A DNA stretch of 64,000 bases from Auanema rhodensis (lineage: Eukaryota; Nematoda; Chromadorea; Rhabditida; Rhabditidae): assembly GCA_964057225.1 (NCBI GenBank), contig OZ059900.1, forward strand, positions 17,065,638 to 17,129,637, given 5' to 3'. The position numbers were made by a program, and so were the translations under genes. This document shows, piece by piece, positions 41,501 to 55,065 of this stretch (position 1 is the first letter of the stretch; every line of letters begins with the position of its first letter). The notes below the pieces were generated by a model. That model saw only the letters and a program-made list of their open reading frames with translations. It did not search any database and had not been told where the DNA came from.

Positions 41501-41727
41501 AAATGCAACGAATTTCAGCGTGTTACATACTAAAATGAAGCATTTTACATGCTGAACACTAGAAAAATACAAAAACACAGTATTTCCCATGAGAAATATT
41601 TTATTATGCTGGAAAACCAGTTTTTGGAAATTTCGCTGTAAACAAGGTTTTGACTTACGATTTCATGTGTTCAAACTCATGCAATGTCAATGAAACCTAG
41701 CTCAAAATTGTTCCTACAACGTCTAGT
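35572..41727. repeat. 9-unit higher-order repeat (units 105-122), period 3078 bp
   Basis: Units 106-113 (35914-38649) and 115-122 (38992-41727) match in order: CCC-TTT unit, ACGTACTA with TATTTCTCAT, CCC-TTT unit, GAGAATAAT, ACGACTAG ending, GAAAATTTCG, plain, and a unit ending TTCCTACAACG. Units 105 and 114, each preceding a block, both have GAAAATTTCG but differ at the CCCC-TT / CCC-TTT site. The rare TATTTCTCAT word occurs only at these two places, 3078 bp apart. Confidence 0.88.
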
Positions 41728-44700
41728 TCCACTTTCACGACAAAAAAACAGGGGTTAGAAAATTAAGGAAATTAGCATATTCTGAGGGCACGCCCTTTAT
41801 GGCTAATATTGATTAAATCGATTTTTGTTCATATGAGTCGTCAAATGCAACGAATTTCAGCGTGTTACATACTAAAATGAAGCATTTCACATGCTGAACA
41901 CTAGAAAAATACAAAAACACAGTATTTCCCATGAGAAATATTTTATTATGCTGGAAAACCAGTTTTTGGAAATTTCGCTGTAAACAAGGTTTTGACTTAC
42001 GATTTCATGTGTTCAAACTCATGCAATGTCAATGAAACCTAGCTCAAAATTGTTCGTACAACGTCTGGTTCCACTTTCACGACAAAAAAACAGGGGTTAG
42101 AAAATTAAGGAAATTAGCATATTCTGAGGGCACGCCCCTTATGGCTAATATTGATTAAATCGATTTTTGTTCATATGAGTCGTCAAATGCAACGAATTTC
42201 AGCGTGTTACATACTAAAATGAAGCATTTTACATGCTGAACACTAGAAAAATACAAAAACACAGTATTTCCCATGAGAAATATTTTATTATGCTGGAAAA
42301 CCAGTTTTTGGAAATTTCGCTGTAAACAAGGTTTTGACTTACGATTTCATGTGTTCAAACTCATGCAATGTCAATGAAACCTAGCTCAAAATTGTTCCTA
42401 CAACGTCTAGTTCCACTTTCACGACAAAAAAACAGGGGTTAGAAAATTAAGGAAATTAGCATATTCTGAGGGCACGCCCTTTATGGCTAATATTGATTAA
42501 ATCGATTTTTGTTCATATGAGTCGTCAAATGCAACGAATTTCAGCGTGTTACATACTAAAATGAAGCATTTTACATGCTGAACACTAGAAAAATACAAAA
42601 ACACAGTATTTCCCATGAGAAATATTTTATTATGCTGGAAAACCAGTTTTTGGAAATTTCGCTGTAAACAAGGTTTTGACTTACGATTTCATGTGTTTAA
42701 ACTCATGCAATGTCAATGAAACCTAGCTCAAAATTGTTAATACAATGTCTAGTTCCACTTTCACGACAAAAAAACAGGGGTTAGAAAATTAAGGAAATTA
42801 GCATATTCTGAGGGCACGCCCCTTATGGCTAATATTGATTAAATCGATTTTTGTTCATATGAGTCGTCAAATGCAACGAATTTCAGCGTGTTACATACTA
42901 AAATGAAGCATTTTACATGCTGAACACTAGAAAAATACAAAAACACAGTATTTCCCATGAGAAATATTTTATTATGCTGGAAAACCAGTTTTTGGAAATT
43001 TCGCTGTAAACAAGGTTTTGACTTACGATTTCATGTGTTCAAACTCATGCAATGTCAATGAAACCCAGCTCAAAATTGTTCGTACAACGTCTAGTTCCAC
43101 TTTCACGACAAAAAAACAGGGGTTAGAAAATTAAGGAAATTAGCATATTCTGAGGGCACGCCCCTTATGGCTAATATTGATTAAATCGATTTTTGTTCAT
43201 ATGAGTCGTCAAATGCAACGAATTTCAGCGTGTTACATACTAAAATGAAGCATTTTACATGCTGAACACTAGAAAAATACAAAAACACAGTATTTCCCAT
43301 GAGAAATATTTTATTATGCTGGAAAACCAGTTTTTGGAAATTTCGCTGTAAACAAGGTTTTGACTTACGATTTCATGTGTTCAAACTCATGCAATGTCAA
43401 TGAAACCTAGCTCAAAATTGTTCGTACAACGTCTAGTTCCACTTTCACGACAAAAAAACAGGGGTTAGAAAATTAAGGAAATTAGCATATTCTGAGGGCA
43501 CGCCCCTTATGGCTAATATTGATTAAATCGATTTTTGTTCATATGAGTCGTCAAATGCAACGAATTTCAGCGTGTTACATACTAAAATGAAGCATTTTAC
43601 ATGCTGAACACTAGAAAAATACAAAAACACAGTATTTCCCATGAGAAATATTTTATTATGCTGGAAAACCAGTTTTTGAAAATATCGCTGTAAACAAGGT
43701 TTTGACTTACGATTTCATGTGTTCAAACTCATGCAATGTCAATGAAACCTAGCTCAAAATTGTTCCTACAACGTCTAGTTCCACTTTCACGACAAAAAAA
43801 CAGGGGTTAGAAAATTAAGGAAATTAGCATATTCTGAGGGCACGCCCCTTATGGCTAATATTGATTAAATCGATTTTTGTTCATATGAGTCGTCAAATGC
43901 AACGAATTTCAGCGTGTTACATACTAAAATGAAGCATTTTACATGCTGAACACTAGAAAAATACAAAAACACAGTATTTCCCATGAGAAATATTTTATTA
44001 TGCTGGAAAACCAGTTTTTGGAAATTTCGCTGTAAACAAGGTTTTGACTTACGATTTCATGTGTTCAAACTCATGCAATGTCAATGAAACCTAGCTCAAA
44101 ATTGTTCCTACAACGTCTAGTTCCACTTTCACGACAAAAAAACAGGGGTTAGAAAATTAAGGAAATTAGCATATTCTGAGGGCACGCCCTTTATGGCTAA
44201 TATTGATTAAATCGATTTTTGTTCATATGAGTCGTCAAATGCAACGAATTTCAGCGTGTTACATACTAAAATGAAGCATTTCACATGCTGAACACTAGAA
44301 AAATACAAAAACACAGTATTTCCCATGAGAAATATTTTATTATGCTGGAAAACCAGTTTTTGGAAATTTCGCTGTAAACAAGGTTTTGACTTACGATTTC
44401 ATGTGTTCAAACTCATGCAATGTCAATGAAACCTAGCTCAAAATTGTTCGTACAACGTCTAGTTCCACTTTCACGACAAAAAAACAGGGGTTAGAAAATT
44501 AAGGAAATTAGCATATTCTGAGGGCACGCCCCTTATGGCTAATATTGATTAAATCGATTTTTGTTCATATGAGTCGTCAAATGCAACGAATTTCAGCGTG
44601 TTACATACTAAAATGAAGCATTTTACATGCTGAACACTAGAAAAATACAAAAACACAGTATTTCCCATGAGAAATATTTTATTATGCTGGAAAACCAGTT

Positions 44701-47700
44701 TTTGAAAATATCGCTGTAAACAAGGTTTTGACTTACGATTTCATGTGTTCAAACTCATGCAATGTCAATGAAACCTAGCTCAAAATTGTTCCTACAACGT
44801 CTAGTTCCACTTTCACGACAAAAAAACAGGGGTTAGAAAATTAAGGAAATTAGCATATTCTGAGGGCACGCCCCTTATGGCTAATATTGATTAAATCGAT
44901 TTTTGTTCATATGAGTCGTCAAATGCAACGAATTTCAGCGTGTTACATACTAAAATGAAGCATTTTACATGCTGAACACTAGAAAAATACAAAAACACAG
45001 TATTTCCCATGAGAAATATTTTATTATGCTGGAAAACCAGTTTTTGGAAATTTCGCTGTAAACAAGGTTTTGACTTACGATTTCATGTGTTCAAACTCAT
45101 GCAATGTCAATGAAACCTAGCTCAAAATTGTTCCTACAACGTCTAGTTCCACTTTCACGACAAAAAAACAGGGGTTAGAAAATTAAGGAAATTAGCATAT
45201 TCTGAGGGCACGCCCTTTATGGCTAATATTGATTAAATCGATTTTTGTTCATATGAGTCGTCAAATGCAACGAATTTCAGCGTGTTACATACTAAAATGA
45301 AGCATTTCACATGCTGAACACTAGAAAAATACAAAAACACAGTATTTCCCATGAGAAATATTTTATTATGCTGGAAAACCAGTTTTTGGAAATTTCGCTG
45401 TAAACAAGGTTTTGACTTACGATTTCATGTGTTCAAACTCATGCAATGTCAATGAAACCTAGCTCAAAATTGTTCGTACAACGTCTAGTTCCACTTTCAC
45501 GACAAAAAAACAGGGGTTAGAAAATTAAGGAAATTAGCATATTCTGAGGGCACGCCCCTTATGGCTAATATTGATTAAATCGATTTTTGTTCATATGAGT
45601 CGTCAAATGCAACGAATTTCAGCGTGTTACATACTAAAATGAAGCATTTTACATGCTGAACACTAGAAAAATACAAAAACACAGTAATACCCATGAGAAA
45701 TATTTTATTATGCTGGAAAACCAGTTTTTGGAAATTTCGCTGTAAACAAGGTTTTGACTTACGATTTCATGTGTTCAAACTCATGCAATGTCAATGAAAC
45801 CTAGCTCAAAATTGTTCGTACAACGTCTAGTTCCACTTTCACGACAAAAAAACAGGGGTTAGAAAATTAAGGAAATTAGCATATTCTGAGGGCACGCCCC
45901 TTATGGCTAATATTGATTAAATCGATTTTTGTTCATATGAGTCGTCAAATGCAACGAATTTCAGCGTGTTACATACTAAAATGAAGCATTTTACATGCTG
46001 AACACTAGAAAAATACAAAAACACAGTAATACCCATGAGAAATATTTTATTATGCTGGAAAACCAGTTTTTGGAAATTTCGCTGTAAACAAGGTTTTGAC
46101 TTACGATTTCATGTGTTCAAACTCATGCAATGTCAATGAAACCTAGCTCAAAATTGTTCCTATAACGTCTAGTTCCACTTTCACGACAAAAAAACAGGGG
46201 TTAGAAAATTAAGGAAATTAGCATATTCTGAGGGCACGCCCTTTATGGCTAATATTGATTAAATCGATTTTTGTTCATATGAGTCGTCAAATGCAACGAA
46301 TTTCAGCGTGTTACATACTAAAATGAAGCATTTCACATGCTGAACACTAGAAAAATACAAAAACACAGTATTTCCCATGAGAAATATTTTATTATGCTGG
46401 AAAACCAGTTTTTGGAAATTTCGCTGTAAACAAGGTTTTGACTTACGATTTCATGTGTTCAAACTCATGCAATGTCAATGAAACCTAGCTCAAAATTGTT
46501 CGTACAACGTCTAGTTCCACTTTCACGACAAAAAAACAGGGGTTAGAAAATTAAGGAAATTAGCATATTCTGAGGGCACGCCCCTTATGGCTAATATTGA
46601 TTAAATCGATTTTTGTTCATATGAGTCGTCAAATGCAACGAATTTCAGCGTGTTACATACTAAAATGAAGCATTTTACATGCTGAACACTAGAAAAATAC
46701 AAAAACACAGTAATACCCATGAGAAATATTTTATTATGCTGGAAAACCAGTTTTTGGAAATTTCGCTGTAAACAAGGTTTTGACTTACGATTTCATGTGT
46801 TCAAACTCATGCAATGTCAATGAAACCCAGCTCAAAATTGTTCGTACAACGTCTAGTTCCACTTTCACGACAAAAAAACAGGGGTTAGAAAATTAAGGAA
46901 ATTAGCATATTCTGAGGGCACGCCCTTTATGGCTAATATTGATTAAATCGATTTTTGTTCATATGAGTCGTCAAATGCAACGAATTTCAGCGTGTTACAT
47001 ACTAAAATGAAGCATTTTACATGCTGAACACTAGAAAAATACAAAAACACAGTATTTCCCATGAGAAATATTTTATTATGCTGGAAAACCAGTTTTTGGA
47101 AATTTCGCTGTAAACAAGGTTTTGACTTACGATTTCATGTGTTCAAACTCATGCAATGTCAATGAAACCTAGCTCAAAATTGTTCCTACAACGTCTAGTT
47201 CCACTTTCACGACAAAAAAACAGGGGTTAGAAAATTAAGGAAATTAGCATATTCTGAGGGCACGCCCTTTATGGCTAATATTGATTGAATCGATTTTTGT
47301 TCATATGAGTCGTCAAATGCAACGAATTTCAGCGTGTTACATACTAAAATGAAGCATTTTACATGCTGAACACTAGAAAAATACAAAAACACAGTATTTC
47401 CCATGAGAAATATTTTATTATGCTGGAAAACCAGTTTTTGGAAATTTCGCTGTAAACAAGGTTTTGACTTACGATTTCATGTGTTCAAACTCATGCAATG
47501 TCAATGAAACCTAGCTCAAAATTGTTCGTACAACGTCTAGTTCCACTTTCACGACAAAAAAACAGGGGTTAGAAAATTAAGGAAATTAGCATATTCTGAG
47601 GGCACGCCCCTTATGGCTAATATTGATTAAATCGATTTTTGTTCATATGAGTCGTCAAATGCAACGAATTTCAGCGTGTTACGTACTAAAATGAAGCATT

Positions 47701-48225
47701 TTACATGCTGAACACTAGAAAAATACAAAAACACAGTATTTCCCATGAGAAAAATTTTATTATGCTGGAAAACCAGTTTTTGGAAATTTCGCTGTAAACA
47801 AGGTTTTGACTTACGATTTCATGTGTTCAAACTCATGCAATGTCAATGAAACCTAGCTCAAAATTGTTCCTACAACGTCTAGTTCCACTTTTACGACAAA
47901 AAAACAGGGGTTAGAAAATTAAGGAAATTAGCATATTCTGAGGGCACGCCCCTTATGGCTAATATTGATTAAATCGATTTTTGTTCATATGAGTCGTCAA
48001 ATGCAACGAATTTCAGCGTGTTACGTACTAAAATGAAGCATTTTACATGCTGAACACTAGAAAAATACAAAAACACAGTATTTCCCATGAGAAAAATTTT
48101 ATTATGCTGGAAAACCAGTTTTTGGAAATTTCGCTGTAAACAAGGTTTTGACTTACGATTTCATGTGTTCAAACTCATGCAATGTCAATGAAACCTAGCT
48201 CAAAATTGTTCCTACAACGTCTAGT
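41728..48225. repeat. Units 123-141, including a 3-mer repeat at 43438-45489
   Basis: Units 128-130 and 131-133 are two copies of a 1026-bp trimer: GAAAATATCG, plain, then CCC-TTT with TTCACATG. Unit 125 has GTGTTTAAAC and TTAATACAATG. Units 134, 135 and 137 have TAATACCC. Unit 139 has a private A-to-G at 47287. Units 140 and 141 are an adjacent pair sharing ACGTACTA and GAGAAAAATTT, found nowhere else; 141 and 142 start with a CTTTTACGAC variant. Units 123-134 recur 39 units downstream. Confidence 0.8.
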
Positions 48226-51200
48226 TCCACTTTTACGACAAAAAAACAGGGGTTAGAAAATTAAGGAAATTAGCATATTCTGAGGGCACGCCCCTTATGG
48301 CTAATATTGATTAAATCGATTTTTGTTCATATGAGTCGTCAAATGCAACGAATTTCAGCGTGTTACATACTAAAATGAACCATTTTACATGCTGAACACT
48401 AGAAAAATACAAAAACACAGTAATACCCATGAGAAATATTTTATTATGCTGGAAAACCAGTTTTTGGAAATTTCGCTGTAAACAAGGTTTTGACTTACGA
48501 TTTCATGTGTTCAAACTCATGCAATGTCAATGAAACCTAGCTCAAAATTGTTAATACAATGTCTAGTTCCACTTTCAGGACAAAAAAACAGGGGTTAGAA
48601 AATTAAGGAAATTAGCATATTCTGAGGGCACGCCCTTTATGGCTAATATTGATTAAATCGATTTTTGTTCATATGAGTCGTCAAATGCAACGAATTTCAG
48701 CGTGTTACATACTAAAATGAAGCATTTTACATGCTGAACACTAGAAAAATACAAAAACACAGTATTTCCCATGAGAAATATTTTATTATGCTGGAAAACC
48801 AGTTTTTGGAAATTTCGCTGTAAACAAGGTTTTGACTTACGATTTCATGTGTTCAAACTCATGCAATGTCAATGAAACCTAGCTCAAAATTGTTCGTACA
48901 ACGTCTAGTTCCACTTTCACGACAAAAAAACAGGGGTTAGAAAATTAAGGAAATTAGCATATTCTGAGGGCACGCCCCTTATGGCTAATATTGATTAAAT
49001 CGATTTTTGTTCATATGAGTCGTCAAATGCAACGAATTTCAGCGTGTTACATACTAAAATGAAGCATTTTACATGCTGAACACTAGAAAAATACAAAAAC
49101 ACAGTATTTCCCATGAGAAATATTTTATTATGCTGGAAAACCAGTTTTTGAAAATTTCGCTGTAAACAAGGTTTTGACTTACGATTTCATGTGTTCAAAC
49201 TCATGCAATGTCAATGAAACCTAGCTCAAAATTGTTCCTACAACGTCTAGTTCCACTTTCACGACAAAAAAACAGGGGTTAGAAAATTAAGGAAATTAGC
49301 ATATTCTGAGGGCACGCCCTTTATGGCTAATATTGATTAAATCGATTTTTGTTCATATGAGTCGTCAAATGCAACGAATTTCAGCGTGTTACATACTAAA
49401 ATGAAGCATTTTACATGCTGAACACTAGAAAAATACAAAAACACAGTATTTCCCATGAGAAATATTTTATTATGCTGGAAAACCAGTTTTTGGAAATTTC
49501 GCTGTAAACAAGGTTTTGACTTACGATTTCATGTGTTCAAACTCATGCAATGTCAATGAAACCTAGCTCAAAATTGTTCGTACAACGTCTAGTTCCACTT
49601 TCACGACAAAAAAACAGGGGTTAGAAAATTAAGGAAATTAGCATATTCTGAGGGCACGCCCCTTATGGCTAATATTGATTAAATCGATTTTTGTTCATAT
49701 GAGTCGTCAAATGCAACGAATTTCAGCGTGTTACGTACTAAAATGAAGCATTTTACATGCTGAACACTAGAAAAATACAAAAACACAGTATTTCCCATGA
49801 GAAATATTTTATTATGCTGGAAAACCAGTTTTTGGAAATTTCGCTGTAAACAAGGTTTTGACTTACGATTTCATGTGTTCAAACTCATGCAATGTCAATG
49901 AAACCTAGCTCAAAATTGTTCCTACAACGTCTAGTTCCACTTTCACGACAAAAAAACAGGGGTTAGAAAATTAAGGAAATTAGCATATTCTGAGGGCACG
50001 CCCTTTATGGCTAATATTGATTAAATCGATTTTTGTTCATATGAGTCGTCAAATGCAACGAATTTCAGCGTGTTACATACTAAAATGAAGCATTTTACAT
50101 GCTGAACACTAGAAAAATACAAAAACACAGTATTTCCCATGAGAAATATTTTATTATGCTGGAAAACCAGTTTTTGGAAATTTCGCTGTAAACAAGGTTT
50201 TGACTTACGATTTCATGTGTTCAAACTCATGCAATGTCAATGAAACCTAGCTCAAAATTGTTCGTACAACGTCTAGTTCCACTTTCACGACAAAAAAACA
50301 GGGGTTAGAAAATTAAGGAAATTAGCATATTCTGAGGGCACGCCCCTTATGGCTAATATTGATTAAATCGATTTTTGTTCATATGAGTCGTCAAATGCAA
50401 CGAATTTCAGCGTGTTACATACTAAAATGAAGCATTTTACATGCTGAACACTAGAAAAATACAAAAACACAGTATTTCCCATGAGAATAATTTTATTATG
50501 CTGGAAAACCAGTTTTTGGAAATTTCGCTGTAAACAAGGTTTTGACTTACGATTTCATGTGTTCAAACTCATGCAATGTCAATGAAACCTAGCTCAAAAT
50601 TGTTCGTACAACGTCTAGTTCCACTTTTACGACAAAAAAACAGGGGTTAGAAAATTAAGGAAATTAGCATATTCTGAGGGCACGCCCCTTATGGCTAATA
50701 TTGATTAAATCGATTTTTGTTCATATGAGTCGTCAAATGCAACGAATTTCAGCGTGTTACATACTTAAATGAAGCATTTTACATGCTGAACACTAGAAAA
50801 ATACAAAAACACAGTATTTCCCATGAGAAATATTTTATTATGCTGGAAAACCAGTTTTTGGAAATTTCGCTGTAAACAAGGTTTTGACTTACGATTTCAT
50901 GTGTTCAAACTCATGCAATGTCAATGAAACCTAGCTCAAAATTGTTCGTACAACGACTAGTTCCACTTTCACGACAAAAAAACAGGGGTTAGAAAATTAA
51001 GGAAATTAGCATATTCTGAGGGCACGCCCTTTATGGCTAATATTGATTAAATCGATTTTTGTTCATATGAGTCGTCAAATGCAACGAATTTCAGCGTGTT
51101 ACATACTAAAATGAAGCATTTTACATGCTGAACACTAGAAAAATACAAAAACACAGTATTTCCCATGAGAAATATTTTATTATGCTGGAAAACCAGTTTT

Positions 51201-54200
51201 TGGAAATTTCGCTGTAAACAAGGTTTTGACTTACGATTTCATGTGTTCAAACTCATGCAATGTCAATGAAACCTAGCTCAAAATTGTTCGTACAACGTCT
51301 AGTTCCACTTTCACGACAAAAAAACAGGGGTTAGAAAATTAAGGAAATTAGCATATTCTGAGGGCACGCCCCTTATGGCTAATATTGATTAAATCGATTT
51401 TTGTTCATATGAGTCGTCAAATGCAACGAATTTCAGCGTGTTACATACTAAAATGAAGCATTTTACATGCTGAACACTAGAAAAATACAAAAACACAGTA
51501 TTTCCCATGAGAATAATTTTATTATGCTGGAAAACCAGTTTTTGGAAATTTCGCTGTAAACAAGGTTTTGACTTACGATTTCATGTGTTCAAACTCATGC
51601 AATGTCAATGAAACCTAGCTCAAAATTGTTCGTACAACGTCTAGTTCCACTTTTACGACAAAAAAACAGGGGTTAGAAAATTAAGGAAATTAGCATATTC
51701 TGAGGGCACGCCCCTTATGGCTAATATTGATTAAATCGATTTTTGTTCATATGAGTCGTCAAATGCAACGAATTTCAGCGTGTTACATACTAAAATGAAG
51801 CATTTTACATGCTGAACACTAGAAAAATACAAAAACACAGTATTTCCCATGAGAAATATTTTATTATGCTGGAAAACCAGTTTTTGGAAATTTCGCTGTA
51901 AACAAGGTTTTGACTTACGATTTCATGTGTTCAAACTCATGCAATGTCAATGAAACCTAGCTCAAAATTGTTCGTACAACGACTAGTTCCACTTTCACGA
52001 CAAAAAAACAGGGGTTAGAAAATTAAGGAAATTAGCATATTCTGAGGGCACGCCCCTTATGGCTAATATTGATTAAATCGATTTTTGTTCATATGAGTCG
52101 TCAAATGCAACGAATTTCAGCGTGTTACATACTAAAATGAAGCATTTTACATGCTGAACACTAGAAAAATACAAAAACACAGTATTTCCCATGAGAAATA
52201 TTTTATTATGCTGGAAAACCAGTTTTTGAAAATTTCGCTGTAAACAAGGTTTTGACTTACGATTTCATGTGTTCAAACTCATGCAATGTCAATGAAACCT
52301 AGCTCAAAATTGTTCCTACAACGTCTAGTTCCACTTTCACGACAAAAAAACAGGGGTTAGAAAATTAAGGAAATTAGCATATTCTGAGGGCACGCCCTTT
52401 ATGGCTAATATTGATTAAATCGATTTTTGTTCATATGAGTCGTCAAATGCAACGAATTTCAGCGTGTTACATACTAAAATGAAGCATTTTACATGCTGAA
52501 CACTAGAAAAATACAAAAACACAGTATTTCCCATGAGAAATATTTTATTATGCTGGAAAACCAGTTTTTGGAAATTTCGCTGTAAACAAGGTTTTGACTT
52601 ACGATTTCATGTGTTCAAACTCATGCAATGTCAATGAAACCTAGCTCAAAATTGTTCGTACAACGACTAGTTAAACTTTCACGACAAAAAAACAGGGGTT
52701 AGAAAATTAAGGAAATTAGCATATTCTGAGGGCACGCCCCTTATGGCTAATATTGATTAAATCGATTTTTGTTCATATGAGTCGTCAAATGCAACGAATT
52801 TCAGCGTGTTACATACTAAAATGAAGCATTTTACATGCTGAACACTAGAAAAATACAAAAACACAGTATTTCCCATGAGAAATATTTTATTATGCTGGAA
52901 AACCAGTTTTTGAAAATTTCGCTGTAAACAAGGTTTTGACTTACGATTTCATGTGTTCAAACTCATGCAATGTCAATGAAACCTAGCTCAAAATTGTTCC
53001 TACAACGTCTAGTTCCACTTTCACGACAAAAAAACAGGGGTTAGAAAATAAAGGAAATTAGCATATTCTGAGGGCACGCCCTTTATGGCTAATATTGATT
53101 AAATCGATTTTTGTTCATATGAGTCGTCAAATGCAACGAATTTCAGCGTGTTACATACTAAAATGAAGCATTTTACATGCTGAACACTAGAAAAATACAA
53201 AAACACAGTATTTCCCATGAGAAATATTTTATTATGCTGGAAAACCAGTTTTTGGAAATTTCGCTGTAAACAAGGTTTTGACTTACGATTTCATGTGTTC
53301 AAACTCATGCAATGTCAATGAAACCTAGCTCAAAATTGTTCGTACAACGTCTAGTTCCACTTTCACGACAAAAAAACAGGGGTTAGAAAATTAAGGAAAT
53401 TAGCATATTCTGAGGGCACGCCCCTTATGGCTAATATTGATTAAATCGATTTTTGTTCATATGAGTCGTCAAATGCAACGAATTTCAGCGTGTTACATAC
53501 TAAAATGAAGCATTTTACATGCTGAACACTAGAAAAATACAAAAACACAGTATTTCCCATGAGAAATATTTTATTATGCTGGAAAACCAGTTTTTGGAAA
53601 TTTCGCTGTAAACAAGGTTTTGACTTACGATTTCATGTGTTCAAACTCATGCAATGTCAATGAAACCTAGCTCAAAATTGTTCCTACAACGTCTAGTTCC
53701 ACTTTCACGACAAAAAAACAGGGGTTAGAAAATTAAGGAAATTAGCATATTCTGAGGGCACGCCCTTTATGGCTAATATTGATTAAATCGATTTTTGTTC
53801 ATATGAGTCGTCAAATGCAACGAATTTCAGCGTGTTACATACTAAAATGAAGCATTTCACATGCTGAACACTAGAAAAATACAAAAACACAGTATTTCCC
53901 ATGAGAAATATTTTATTATGCTGGAAAACCAGTTTTTGGAAATTTCGCTGTAAACAAGGTTTTGACTTACGATTTCATGTGTTCAAACTCATGCAATGTC
54001 AATGAAACCTAGCTCAAAATTGTTCGTACAACGTCTGGTTCCACTTTCACGACAAAAAAACAGGGGTTAGAAAATTAAGGAAATTAGCATATTCTGAGGG
54101 CACGCCCCTTATGGCTAATATTGATTAAATCGATTTTTGTTCATATGAGTCGTCAAATGCAACGAATTTCAGTGTGTTACATACTAAAATGAAGCATTTT

Positions 54201-55065
54201 ACATGCTGAACACTAGAAAAATACAAAAACACAGTATTTCCCATGAGAAATATTTTATTATGCTGGAAAACCAGTTTTTGGAAATTTCGCTGTAAACAAG
54301 GTTTTGACTTACGATTTCATGTGTTCAAACTCATGCAATGTCAATGAAACCCAGCTCAAAATTGTTCGTACAACGTCTAGTTCCACTTTCACGACAAAAA
54401 AACAGGGGTTAGAAAATTAAGGAAATTAGCATATTCTGAGGGCACGCCCCTTATGGCTAATATTGATTAAATCGATTTTTGTTCATATGAGTCGTCAAAT
54501 GCAACGAATTTCAGCGTGTTACATACTAAAATGAAGCATTTTACATGCTGAACACTAGAAAAATACAAAAACACAGTATTTCCCATGAGAAATATTTTAT
54601 TATGCTGGAAAACCAGTTTTTGGAAATTTCGCTGTAAACAAGGTTTTGACTTACGATTTCATGTGTTCAAACTCATGCAATGTCAATGAAACCTAGCTCA
54701 AAATTGTTCGTACAACGTCTAGTTCCACTTTCACGACAAAAAAACAGGGGTTAGAAAATTAAGGAAATTAGCATATTCTGAGGGCACGCCCCTTATGGCT
54801 AATATTGATTAAATCGATTTTTGTTCATATGAGTCGTCAAATGCAACGAATTTCAGCGTGTTACATACTAAAATGAAGCATTTTACATGCTGAACACTAG
54901 AAAAATACAAAAACACAGTATTTCCCATGAGAAATATTTTATTATGCTGGAAAACCAGTTTTTGGAAATTTCGCTGTAAACAAGGTTTTGACTTACGATT
55001 TCATGTGTTCAAACTCATGCAATGTCAATGAAACCTAGCTCAAAATTGTTCCTACAACGTCTAGT
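48226..55065. repeat. Units 142-161: distant copy of the 34-42 kb block with internal rearrangement
   Basis: Units 142-143 match 101-102 (TTAATACAATG, then TTCAGGACA), and 144-149 match 105-110 at an offset of 39 units, though unit 146 lacks the CTC change. Units 147-149 are then repeated as 150-152 (CCC-TTT, GAGAATAAT, ACGACTAG ending), a local three-unit duplication; both copies have CTTTTACGAC in the third unit. Units 153-155 contain two GAAAATTTCG units, and unit 155 begins with a private TTAAAC. Unit 158 matches unit 123. Unit 159 has CCCAGC and a private C-to-T at 54173. Confidence 0.8.

Noticed and set aside
47207-47404. A 65-codon open reading frame on the minus strand inside unit 139
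   Set aside because: It exists only because of a private A-to-G change at 47287, which turns a minus-strand TAA stop present in the other units into CAA. The frame runs through ordinary satellite, ends within the same unit, and shows no recognisable protein features.
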